From assembly GCF_964204645.1 (NCBI RefSeq), contig NC_134026.1, forward strand, positions 9,249,450 through 9,313,449: DNA of 64,000 nucleotides, given 5' to 3'. This document shows, piece by piece, positions 43,044 through 52,515 of the stretch. This DNA is from Tubulanus polymorphus. Its lineage: Eukaryota > Nemertea > Palaeonemertea > Tubulaniformes > Tubulanidae. Each line of letters starts with the position of its first letter. The first letter of the stretch is position 1. Made by a program: the position numbers and the translations under genes. A model generated the notes under the pieces. The model worked only from the letters and a program-made list of their open reading frames with translations, had not been told where the DNA came from and did not search any database.

Positions 43044-43901
43044 TGTGTAGAGCAGACTCAAAATAAGCTATTTGAAGTAAATTTGAAGCAAATTCAAAAC
43101 ATATATATGGTGACAATTGATACACGCAGACGTCATCATTTGCTATGGCCGCACCTTGAATTGAAAATATTTGTTCTGTACTGATGTGTAACCCATTGAG
43201 TGGACAAAATAATCGATTTGCTTTTCATTACTTTATAAAGGCAATTTCAAGTCTGAAATTTACTACGCTGCCACGAGTACATTTCTACCAGCGAGCCCGG
43301 GGTTAGGTATCTACATACTCGTTAAAGACCCACAGAATAAAGAACTGTTTTCGGGGGTAAGAAAAGCCAGTGCTTACTTTTTTCATACGATTTGGTCCCG
43401 AAATAATTGGAAGCATGAGCAGATTCTGAACTAAAATGTGTGCCTTCGAACCCCCAGACTTCGCCTTATGTTTTTCTTTTTCACTCGCATTATAGATTAT
43501 TTCCTTAAAATATTTCTGCCACTTCACGACGGTATATTCAGTATGTAGACACCTCGGCATCCTCCACTGAGCACGTTGGCTGATGTTAATAGATAATAAA
43601 TCATCATAGAAACGACCGTGAGAACTCCGTCAAATAATGACCGGGAAAATGTTCCCAAAAACCTGTGAGAACATTCCTAAGTCAGCTCTAAATCATTATT
43701 ACCTAAGACCTGGAGTTGTATTATTTCGATCCATACCAGAAATGACAGTTTCTTCGGCTCTTCGCACGGCTCTGTTCGATAATCATCTTCTAAACGCCGC
43801 GTATTGCATTCCATTCTAAGGTCTTGCGCATTATGGTTTGTTTGCCGAGTAGTGCCGGAGACTTGCCTTACACAACAAAGCAAGTCAGTCTGGTACGGAA
43901 A

Positions 43902-44317
43902 TACGGAAGCGATAAAGGGCCTCGAGATGTCGCGTTCCAACTCGACAAGTCGCCATATTTATGTCGATATATCGCGATATATCGCGTCAAGTCGACATGA
44001 ACATGTCGACATATCGTGACGTTTTGACGACATATTTCGTTTTCACGACCATTTTCCTCGCGACAATACGACATATTCATGACGACTTGAAACTCAGTCG
44101 TCATATCACTGGTGTCCTCATTTTACATTTAGACAAGTCTTCAAATGACGGCTTGCCCCGTGGAAAATGGGCGAAAAAGCGAAATTTGTCGTGAAAACGT
44201 CACGATATGTCGACATATTCATGTCGACTTGACGCGATATATCGCGATACGTCGACATAAATATGGCGACTTGTCGAGTTGGAACGTAACAACTCGAGGC
44301 CCTTTATCGCTTCCGTA
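43902..44317. mobile_element. Palindromic foldback transposon, copy 1 (416 bp)
   Basis: The ends are TACGGAAGCGATAAAGGGCC and its inverse. The arms are long inverted repeats (roughly 170-190 bp each) filled with short self-complementary words such as GTCGACAT and CGATATATCGCG. The centre is a short unique stretch (CATTTCACTGGTGTCCTCAT-like). Length is 416 bp, the same as the copy at 45075. The left flank carries an extra TACGGAAA. Its right end merges with the next copy at a shared TA. Confidence 0.85.
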
Positions 44318-44772
44318 CGGAAGCGATAAGGGGCCTCGAGATGTCGCGTTCAAACTCGACAAGTCGTCATATTTATGTCGACATACCGCGATATATCGCG
44401 TCAAGTCGACATGAATATGTCGATATATCGTGACGTTTTGACGACATATTTCGTTTTCTCGACCACTTTCCACGGGGCAAGCCGTCATTTGAAGACTTGT
44501 CTAAATGTAAAATGAGGACAAGTCGACATATTCACGACGACTTGAAACTCAGTCGTCATTTCACTGGTGTCCTCATCTTACATTTAGACGTGTCTTCAAA
44601 TGACGGCTTGTCCCGTGGAAAATGGGCGAAAAAGCGAAATTTGTCGTGAAAACGTCACGATATGTCGACATATTCATGTCGACTTGACGCGGTATATAGC
44701 GTTATATCCACATAAATATGGCGACTTGTCGAGTTTGAACGCGACATCTCGAGGCCCTTTATCGCTTCCGTA
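44316..44772. mobile_element. Palindromic foldback transposon, copy 2 (457 bp)
   Basis: Adjoins copy 1 end to end through CTTCCGTACGGAAG, so the junction itself is a palindrome. It has the same arms and words, with an extra internal GTAAAATGAGGACAAGTCGAC segment that makes it about 40 bp longer. The reading frames across these arms (for example text like ENGRKSEICRENVTI) are by-products of the repeat, not genes. Confidence 0.85.
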
Positions 44773-45074
44773 CAATTGCTAAACAAATACGATACGTTAC
44801 ATGCTTCTGAAAGATTATGTCATAACATTGGTAAAAGTGAAATCATAGATGAAGATTCAGCATGATTTTAACTAGGGCTGTCGGGTCTCAATCGCTGATG
44901 CTGTCAGTGTATAGTGAACGAGAAATGGGTGCAAGTGCTTATTGAAAGAATCCAGCAGTCCAACGGTTGTTAGTTGATATATATTTGACTGAGTTCTCAT
45001 TGGAATAAACTAACTGTCTAGTCTCTAGTCAATTCTTATCAAGAACTATGGAACCGGGTACCCTGTACACCAAG

Positions 45075-45490
45075 TACGGAAGCGATAAAGGGCCTCGAGA
45101 TGTCGCGTTCAAACTCGACAAGTCGCCATATTTATGTCGATATAACGCTATATACCGCGTCAAGTCGACATGAATATGTCGACATATCGTGACGTTTTCA
45201 CGACAAATTTCGCTTTTTCGCCCATTTTCCACGGGACAAGCCGTCATTTGAAGACACGTCTAAATGTAAGATGAGGACACCAGTGAAATGACGACTGAGT
45301 TTCAAGTCGTCGTGAATATGTCGACTTGTCGCGAGGAAAGTGGTCGAGAAAACGAAATATGTCGTCAAAACGTTACGATATATCGACATATTCATGTCGA
45401 CTTGACGCGATATATCGCGGTATGTCGACATAAATATGACGACTTGTCGAGTTGGAACGCGACATCTCGAGGCCCCTTATCGCTTCCGTA
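45075..45490. mobile_element. Palindromic foldback transposon, copy 3 with 6-bp target duplication
   Basis: A complete 416-bp element starting TACGGAAGC and ending GCTTCCGTA. It is flanked on both sides by ACCAAG (45069-45074 and 45491-45496), a perfect 6-bp target-site duplication. The arms are near-perfect inverted repeats of each other, so the whole unit could fold into one hairpin. Non-coding. Lies in TMED intron 3 of the genomic order (between exons 2 and 3 of the gene). Confidence 0.92.
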
Positions 45491-45728
45491 ACCAAGAGCT
45501 AATTGGCTATTGAATTAAATAAAGCACAAAGCCTATTGAAAGTTCATTAACTGCTACGGGATCATAATTATATCATCCGTTGTTGTACACGTTTATATTC
45601 AATGGAGTTTCAGACTTACCCTGGTGAAGGTAGATTCACATTTACTTCTTATTCTCCTGGACAACATCAAATTTGTCTTAATCGATACTCTTCCGCCTGG
45701 TACGGCGATGGAATGATAGTAGGTATCG

Positions 45729-46784
45729 TACGGAGCCCCGGAGGTGACATGGTGAGAAATAAGTATTTTTTTTTTTTCGTTCGAACGAAAAGTTTTTCGT
45801 GGTCGTGCAAAGCCACTATAGCGATATGAATCCGTTAAACCTGATATATCACGTAGCAGAAGGCAATTTGCAATAAAATAACCCAAAAGGAATCTATAAG
45901 ACAACTGTGATTAAATACATTTCAATCGGTTTATGATACCTTATGTTTATGAACTTTTAGTGCATCAAATTTTCAATTTATAGTTGATACATAATCTCCG
46001 GTCTCCCGTTTGGTACATTCTGATTTCTTGATGGTCTGACGAAATGCGGGTTCCGGACTTGTACCATTTCATCAAGTTCCGTCTGAAATAAAAACACAGC
46101 GACATTAAATAGATCAACAGATAATTGAGCCGTTAGTTTACATTATATTGAACTGTTCAATGCAGCGATCACGTACGTGAATGAGATCCATGAAACAATA
46201 CTGCAGAATGTTTCGATGGAGATACAAACCTTGATCCTCTAGCTCACCAAAGAGGTTCATATAATACTGGACACATTCACGTTGCAGGAATACCCAAAAA
46301 GATTTAATTCTTTGGTTAGTAGTGCTACGACCGGACATATAGGTGTGGTCGTTAACGGCAAGAAAGCGTCGAAAGGCTGCAACATGCCCGCTCTCAATTC
46401 CTAAATCACCACGAACGCGAACCGGAATCACACCCAATTCCTCAATATAATCCATAAGGTAACCAACCACCAATGATTTAAGGATCACTGTTAGTAAAGT
46501 ACACATTAAGCCGCCAAGACAACCACTCATCAAAAAGTCAAATGGGCGCAGTTTATTATAACCATCAAAATGGCAGAGGTAATTGGGACCTATTGCATAT
46601 AGTGATATCTCAGTCTTAATCAGATATATGGGCACGGGCTGAGAAAGTGGAGAGCGCCACGCGGTTGTTGACGTCACACATTTCGTTCGAATGAAAACAT
46701 TATTTCGTTCCCATAAAACGAATTTTTCGTTCGAACGAAAAAATATATATCTATTTCTCACCATGTCACCTCCGGGGCTCCGTA
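45729..46784 (-). mobile_element. TIR transposon (1,056 bp) carrying an integrase-type domain
   Basis: Starts TACGGAGCCCCGGAGGTGAC and ends with the inverse, both followed inward by ATGGTGAGAAATA and by the palindrome TTCGTTCGAACGAA. It is flanked by GTATCG at 45723-45728 and 46785-46790, an exact 6-bp target-site duplication. It sits inside the last TMED intron, ten bases after the 5' splice site at 45719. The outer terminal sequence (TACGGA-GCCCC, AGGTGACAT, GAGAAA) matches the ends of the 517-bp palindromic element at 61846. The coding part is described in the next entry. Confidence 0.9.
45978..46784 (-). pseudogene. Integrase-like (DDE) transposase remnant of the TIR transposon
   Basis: An open frame on the minus strand runs from within the right TIR to 46138, about 215 residues. 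It contains CHFDGYNKLRPFDF (first catalytic Asp), VIPVRVRGDLGIESGHVAA (second Asp) and NQRIKSFWVFLQ, where I would expect the third catalytic residue, Glu, in place of the Lys. This layout matches the uncharacterised integrase-core proteins found in many animals. After a candidate acceptor at 46083 the C-terminal block VRPSRNQNVPNGRPEIMYQL appears (45978-46082) but not in the phase offered by the GT at 46141. The N-terminal half of the usual protein is missing. It is therefore most likely a defective, internally shortened copy. Confidence 0.75.
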
Positions 46785-46924
46785 GTATCGGCATCACATT
46801 TCACAAACCATTGTCACCTGAATTTTTTAATCGACTGATATACTTCATTGAACAGAGAGTCCACTTAGATATCCAAGTCGATGAACATGCCAATGATAAC
46901 CAAAGCAATGCGGGCATGGACGGA

Positions 46925-47091
46925 TAGACTCGCTGATATTCAACTTCGAGCAAGGCAAGTTGGTGGCTTTAAACAGAACAAAAAACAACAACTAAGGGCA
47001 TGTTGGAATGACCTTTTCCTTGACACGGTCTGTTCAGTTTGGGTTAAGTAGTATAGCTCGAGCAGCATTAGGATAAATGACTAGATCGGAT

Positions 47092-47143
<52 letters not shown>

Positions 47144-48121
47144 CAAAAAATAAAAAAGTAATAGAAATAAATCATAATTAAATAAGACAGATAAAGATTT
47201 AGCTATTTGACATTGCACCTTTTTCAAATAAGTCTGATAATTGAAACCAGTTCACACCCTCGGGTTTTGGTGAAATCATGATGAAACGGTCAGTGCTTTA
47301 ATTTCAGCATCGATCGTGAAGAATATTTTGACAATTGAATGAAACCGCCATATCGACTGTTGTGCATCCAAATTCTATATTCATGAATTCTGTAAATTTT
47401 TAAAAGAGTAGGGACGGATAGATTGACGATGGAGGTATACAATAATAATAATTATATACTGAAATTACTCATCGTTTTTGTCTGTTGAATGACGTTGAAA
47501 TATAAATGTATAAGACAAATCTACATGCACTACCTGGTGGCATATTTTTAAAATTGAAAGTTATCAGTTAAGAAAAAAATCCACGAAAACATATTTCCTT
47601 TTCTGAAACAAGGCCCATGAAAACAAGCTGATTTTTCGATTGATCTTTGAAGTAAATTTCTAAATTAGATAATACATTTATATTATATGGTAGATACTAT
47701 ACTATGAAATTCACATTTTACATATTTCTAATTCGAGTATCCTGGCTTGGCTTTTCGAGTATGGGCCCCGGTATAGCAGGGTTGATATCGTATTGGCTCG
47801 TGAGCTGTGCTTTCTTTGAAGTATAGTATCCTAGTGTTTTCTAGCTTGTTTTCTTGCCAAGATGATTACACCAAATTTCTACAGTAATGACGTTTTCATA
47901 ATTGTAGCATTGTTGTTGAAATACGAGAGGAAGATTTTCACGTCTTTATCACTCTGCCTTCCAGTTATTTGAAATAATATGTTGACACTGTTTTAGTGCG
48001 ATTCCAGATCAATATATATATCGCTATAAATTCTATCTTTACAAATGAGCTGAAAATACGCTAACCAGATGTCTTGTCATGGGTGCTCTGTCGGAAACGC
48101 CCGAATGCATCTTCGGGATTG
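46925..48121. other. Stretch between the TMED copy and the receptor cluster
   Basis: A (AAT)/(GATAAT) microsatellite is at 47091-47141. From about 47225 rightwards the sequence is paralogous to 51870-52380: both carry GTCTGATAATTGAAACCAG and TCGATCGTGAAGAA, and further on GAGCTG(T/C)GCTTT-TCTGAAGTA words. This is duplicated 3' flank of receptor copies and marks the left edge of the cluster. Confidence 0.55.
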
Positions 48122-48285
48122 CTGATGAAATAGTTGGCGTAATATAAACCTCAGAATCTACGACTTATCATTATTCTTCGACTTATCATTATTATATCAG
48201 AAAAGTTGCTGAATTTCTGAAGGCTCCAAACAGGAATAAGAATGGCCAATGCACTATGACCAGTGACATAATGTTGTTGATTCCA
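48122..48285 (-). pseudogene. GPCR pseudogene A, helix 1 to helix 2 region
   Basis: Aligns by eye with the helix 1 and first loop region of the intact receptor gene at 50259-50395: GTTGGCGTAA, CTTATCATTAT, AAAGTTGCTGAATTTC and GGCTCCAAACAGGAATAAGA have close counterparts there. A short internal duplication (CGACTTATCATTATT twice) and indels destroy the frame. Only this N-terminal part remains; the rest of the gene is missing to the left. It continues directly into the 35-bp array at 48286. Confidence 0.75.
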
Positions 48286-48703
48286 GACTAGTTTACCACG
48301 GACATTATTATGTACGTAGAGACTAGTTTACCACGGACAAAATTATGTACGTAGAGACTAGTTTACCCCAGACATAGTTATGTACGTAGAGACTAGTTTA
48401 CCCCAGACATAGTTATGTACGTAGAGACTAGTTTACCCCAGACATAATTATGTACGCAGAGACTAGTTTACCACAGCCATAATTATGTATGTAGAGACTA
48501 GTTTACCAGAGGCATAACGATGTGCGTATGGACTAGTTTACCGCAGAAATAATAATGTACGTAGAGACTAGTTTACCACGGACATAATGATGTACGTAGA
48601 GACTAGTTTACTACAGACATAATTATGTACGTAGAGACTAGTTTACCACGGACATAATGATGTACGTAGAGACTAGTTTACTACAGATATAATTATGTAC
48701 GTA
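48286..48703. repeat. 35-bp tandem array grown from receptor N-terminal codons, about 12 copies
   Basis: The unit is GACTAGTTTACCACGGACAT followed by AATTATGTACGTAGA. Copies vary at a few positions (CGG/CAG, AATG/AATT). The unit lines up with the receptor text GACCTGTTGGCCACAGACAT-GAGAATTATGTA at about 50398-50433, and the first unit sits exactly where that text is expected after pseudogene A. Not a CRISPR array: units are contiguous and without spacers. Confidence 0.9.
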
Positions 48704-49519
48704 ACTGATGCGCTTCATGTACCAATATCAATCCATTAAATATTAGAAACCAGTATAAAATTGTGTTTTTGCGATTTCCTTTCGCAAATCTCAATGTTCA
48801 GTGAAATGGTGGTGCGCAGTTGGAGACACCTTTGGCGCGTTATCTCAAACTCTAGGAGTTACAGATCAGTCGTCAGAAAAGATATTTAAAAAATTTCAAC
48901 GCAGGCCAAAACTTCAAATAACGCTCAGTAAAACGGGGAAATATATCTTTAATAACCACTTAGATTACAAAATTGATAAAAGTCGCAATTTTTTGATGCG
49001 CGGTTGAAATATGCGGTCCTTGTTTTCACATCGACATTGCTCTTAATAGTTGCGTTCAAAACTTCCAAAAATCACCGGCAAATATCTGCATTTCATTTCC
49101 TTTAAATGGCGTGTAAATCAAGTTAATCAAGCAAGGGACTGCAGAGCTATATGATATTCAATCAAATCTTATGTTTTAAAAATGAGCGCAAATCATCGCA
49201 ACAATGTGGACCTCGAGGGACCGCCACAAAATGGCGCCTAGATAGAAACTGGAAACTTCTTTATTGTAAGTAAATCAAATGCCAGTGAAACTTGCAGGTC
49301 GACGTCGCAAGCCGGTTTATGTCGAGCTCTCTAATGGATTCATTTGAGTAATTTTCCATTTTGGCAAAAACGAACAGCTAGAATTGTCGAAAGTGGTTTT
49401 AATAGCCCAAAAGAGTTGCACAACCAACAATAAAATGTTATTTACTGAATGTAACTATAACCAGTCCACAACAAATGTGGGTTAAATTGTATGAAGTGAA
49501 TGAAGCTGGAAATAAATGG

Positions 49520-50470
49520 TTAATTAACTGGATTTCTACAGCGTATTCTAATGCAGAAATATTCACGAATTTCTCGTCCCAGTAAAAGATATATGTAGAA
49601 ATTTACCACATAGTTGCAAACATGGAATTGTGTGAATATGTTGAATATTAAATTTTTGAGAGCCACGGAAATTGGTAATATCGCAGCAATAGCGGTTGGA
49701 AATGTAGACATTGCAAATGCGAGTGAAACTGTTACAAGCATTATCGTTGCACGTTTTGATTTTGTAGTTTTCTGATCAGATGAAATTATTTTCGAACCTC
49801 TGAATAACTGAATTATTATTACAGAATTTGATGAAATAATCAAAGTTAAAGGTAAAATGTTAACGTAAATGACAATAATGGTAAAAAATGTTACTTGGTC
49901 AAACAATTCATAGTAACATCCCAATAACTGGTCGGAAAAATATATCGACAAGGTAGGTGTTAGATTTACAACTAGTACATTCAATGCAGTAATCATTAAT
50001 GTGGCAAATCTAGAGAATCGCTGAGTACATATCAAACGAGATGTGAACGGGAAGAGCACAACTGCCGCACGTTCTAGAGATATAGCTACTACAAACCACG
50101 AACTAGTACAGGCTGCAAGTGCCATTATGAATCCGTAGATTTGACAACTGATAAGGGAATTCATGATAAATATTGGACCATCTTTAACGTGCATGAGAAT
50201 AAACTGTAAAACAGGCATCAGCGTAAAACTGATGGAGAACGTGAAATCACTGAGAGACAAAACGATAAGATAATTAGCGTAAGATAAACTGCGAAATCTG
50301 TGACTTATCATTATCAGGAAAGTAGCTGAATTTCCGAAGGCTCCGAACAGAAATAAGATAGGCAGAATGACCAATAACAGCGTACGGTAGCTTCCAGACC
50401 TGTTGGCCACAGACATGAGAATTATGTAACCGCTATAAGGTCGACCGATTTGCATATGAGTTGAATTCAT
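49520..50470 (-). CDS. Rhodopsin-like GPCR, paralogue 1 of a local pair
   Basis: A 316-residue receptor from a single exon. Glycosylation sites NST (2-4) and NRS (23-25) precede helix 1 (about 29-56) with its conserved Asn47. Asp75 lies in helix 2 (LSLSD), Cys109 and Cys185 can pair, and the DRY site is LERA (Glu133-Arg134). Helix 6 ends in STFPT (255-259) and helix 7 has NFYIY (290-294) for NPxxY. A basic third loop (KTTKSKR) could contact G protein. The first residues, MQIGRPY, are shared with paralogue 2 at 52516, with which it agrees along its length, so the pair arose by local duplication. The ligand is unknown; chemosensory or peptide sensing is a guess. Confidence 0.88.
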   Translation of the reverse strand: MNSTHMQIGRPYSGYIILMSVANRSGSYRTLLLVILPILFLFGAFGNSATFLIMISHRFRSLSYANYLIVLSLSDFTFSISFTLMPVLQFILMHVKDGPIFIMNSLISCQIYGFIMALAACTSSWFVVAISLERAAVVLFPFTSRLICTQRFSRFATLMITALNVLVVNLTPTLSIYFSDQLLGCYYELFDQVTFFTIIVIYVNILPLTLIISSNSVIIIQLFRGSKIISSDQKTTKSKRATIMLVTVSLAFAMSTFPTAIAAILPISVALKNLIFNIFTQFHVCNYVVNFYIYLLLGREIREYFCIRIRCRNPVN

Positions 50471-51380
50471 GAATGCGAGTGTGTAGAACTAACCGTGTCT
50501 CCTGCCCGCGTATTGGAAAACTAATTTGATGACTAAATGATTGATACAATTGTCTGCACATCGGAAACTCAATTTAACGTAATAAGATGAACCAAGACGA
50601 ACCCCATAGATGCTGAATACAGTCAGTATTATAACTACTATTCATCTGGAAAAAATTTAAAACCACTATTTGTAAATCAATTCTTTGAAATCTGACAAAA
50701 TTGAAGTTTATTGTGCAAAGTCTGACTCACTGAAAAATCGTCAATAGTCGTTGTAAAGCGAGGTCAAAACATTCACATCCACATTCAATATGAAAATATG
50801 CAACTACCTATAGGCAATAAAATCAAATGATCCAATGGAGTTTTCTCTAAAGCGTTTTGTGAGTGTTGAGGTAGAAAAATATGCTACTGAATTACAAAAT
50901 TCAACGTTTTCCATTTTTTTGGCAAAAATGAACGGCTAGAATGAAAGAACATTTAGAATTACCCAAGAGATTTGCACAACCCAACAATAACATTTTATGC
51001 ACTGAATGTAATTGAAACTCACTTTATTGTTAACAGGGAATAAAAAATTGATACTCAGAAATCTAGCCCAATTTACTCAGATTTTGTGAAAGTTTATTAT
51101 TGTATGGAATATAAATGTTACTTGAGATTAGATATAGATATTTGTTGCAAAAGAATTCGGTTTCATTGTAGGCCTATGGTGAAATATCTTATAATAAAAC
51201 ATCTAAACAGGTTGGAAAATGTTTGCACGAGTTCAATTCGTTGTAAGTGAGCCCAGAATGATATCACAATGAATTCCTCCCTGTAAACGGGACAATCGCG
51301 CCTGACCCGTGGTGCAAAGTGTTCGACAACCATTTCCAATGCTCGAGGTCTTGAGTGCAAGTCCAATACCAACACATATA
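50471..51380. other. Intergenic with a copy of the receptor 3' flank
   Basis: Around 50905-51050 the sequence (TTGGCAAAAATGAACGGCTAGAAT, AGATTTGCACAACC, CACTGAATGTAA) matches the 3' flanks at 49370-49460 and 51410-51510, so it is a third, diverged copy of the receptor 3' region with no receptor left next to it. No gene seen. Confidence 0.6.
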
Positions 51381-51716
51381 CTCTCTAATGGATTCATTTG
51401 AGTAACTTGACATTTTCTTGGCAAAAATAAACGGCTAGAATTGATGAAAGAGGCTTTAATAGCCCAAGAGATTTGCACAACCAACAATAAAATGTAATTT
51501 ACTGAATGTAACTTTAACCAGTCCACAACAAATGTGGGTTAAATTGTATGAAGTGAATGAAACTGGAATGAAAATGGAAATTTGAGAGGATTTCTACAGC
51601 GGCTTTTAATGCAGAAATATTCACGAATTTGTCGACCCGGTAAAAGATATATGTAGATATTTACCACATAGTTGCAAACATGGAATTGTGTGAATATGTT
51701 AGATAGTGAATCTTGT
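51381..51716 (-). pseudogene. GPCR pseudogene B, C-terminal codons plus 3' flank
   Basis: Close copy of 49340-49660, covering the 3' flank (ACAAATGTGGGTTAAATTGTATGAAGTGAATGA is shared, written here only as landmark words ACAAATGTGGG and GAAGTGAATGA) and the last receptor codons at 51592-51705 (AAAGATATATGTAGA, TTACCACATAGTTGCAAACA). Several indels. The remainder of the receptor is absent and the sequence jumps at about 51717 to an inverted N-terminal fragment. Confidence 0.75.
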
Positions 51717-51719
51717 CAT

Positions 51720-51862
51720 TTTGTCTCTCAGTGATTTCACGTTGTCCATCAATTTTACGCTGATGCTTGTTTTATTGCCAGTTTATTCTCATGCACGTTA
51801 AAGGTGGTCCAATATTCATGATGAATTCACTGATCAGTTGTCAAATATACGGATTAATAATG
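51720..51862 (+). pseudogene. GPCR pseudogene B, helix 2 to helix 3 fragment, inverted
   Basis: The plus strand reads like the coding strand of the receptor at 50470-49520: CTCAGTGATTTCACGTT, TTTACGCTGATGC, TTTATTCTCATGCACGTTAA, ATCAGTTGTCAAAT. This is the opposite orientation to the C-terminal fragment just to its left, so the copy was broken by an inversion. A small insertion after the GCTTGTTTTA word shifts the frame. Confidence 0.8.
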
Positions 51863-52515
51863 CTTTTGTAATTGGTCTGATAATTGAAACCAGCTCAGTC
51901 TCAATACAATATGTAATGGTTATAAACATTACTTTCAGAATCGATCGTGAAGAAAGTTTTGACAAATCAATGAAACCGTCGTACAGACTGCATCGTTTGC
52001 GTTTGTCTTAGGATACAAAGCTTTGTTATTTTGGGTTTTTTCGCTTGATCTTTAAAATTCAATTTTCAAATTAATCAACTGATTTGCCCATGATACATGA
52101 AATCCATACATTATTGATTTTTTAATGATAATTGATGACCGATTAACGGCATAAACTCGCTCACTGAAGTGATAACGGGGGTGGGTAAAGAAGACAGAAA
52201 TGATTGACGTTGTATGGTATCCATAGATGATAATACCACTGCCTATCGATACCTTCGTTATTGAGTTTATCCGTTCATTCGCCCTCTTGGATCTTTGCAA
52301 TTGGGGCCTGGCATATCAGAATTTACTTCGTATGAGCTGCGCTTTATCTGAAGTAGTATTTTAGATACTTAACTATTAGATTTTCAGTTTTCTAGTAATT
52401 AGAAACATTCCGATTCTTTTTGATTGATCAATTCAGTCAGCATACGTTTGAACATTCAATAACACGAATTATGAAAGAGGGAAAAATCGATCAATTTATA
52501 ACTTCACCTACTAAT
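51863..52515. other. 3' flank of GPCR paralogue 2
   Basis: Non-coding. Paralogous to 47225-47950 (see the entry there). No microsatellite and no open frame of note. Confidence 0.5.

Larger units (their letters stand above)
42129..46924 (+). pseudogene. TMED9: p24-family cargo receptor (TMED4/9-like), broken at the 3' end
   Basis: p24 proteins shuttle between ER and Golgi and sort cargo into COPII/COPI vesicles. Exons: 42129-42252, 43241-43356, 45614-45718, then from 46856. The signal peptide ([16 protein letters not shown]) is followed by the GOLD domain start [20 protein letters not shown], exon 3 has GEGRFTFTSYSPGQHQICL, and exon 4 has RVHLDIQVDEHAND. All borders are GT-AG and in phase. 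In exon 4 the frame then hits a stop at 46925, while the coiled-coil text LADIQLRARQ continues in the next frame from about 46929. The membrane helix and cytoplasmic tail expected afterwards were not found. It is therefore probably a decayed or truncated copy; an assembly error is the alternative. Every intron contains transposons. Confidence 0.7.

Noticed and set aside
44100-45490. Several open frames of 60-90 codons with similar text (ENGRKSEICRENVTI)
   Set aside because: They come from the arms of palindromic transposons read in both directions; the same text on both strands shows they are not genes.
48286-48703. Regular repeats resembling a CRISPR array
   Set aside because: Units are contiguous 35-bp tandem copies without spacers, in an animal genome, and derive from a receptor gene.
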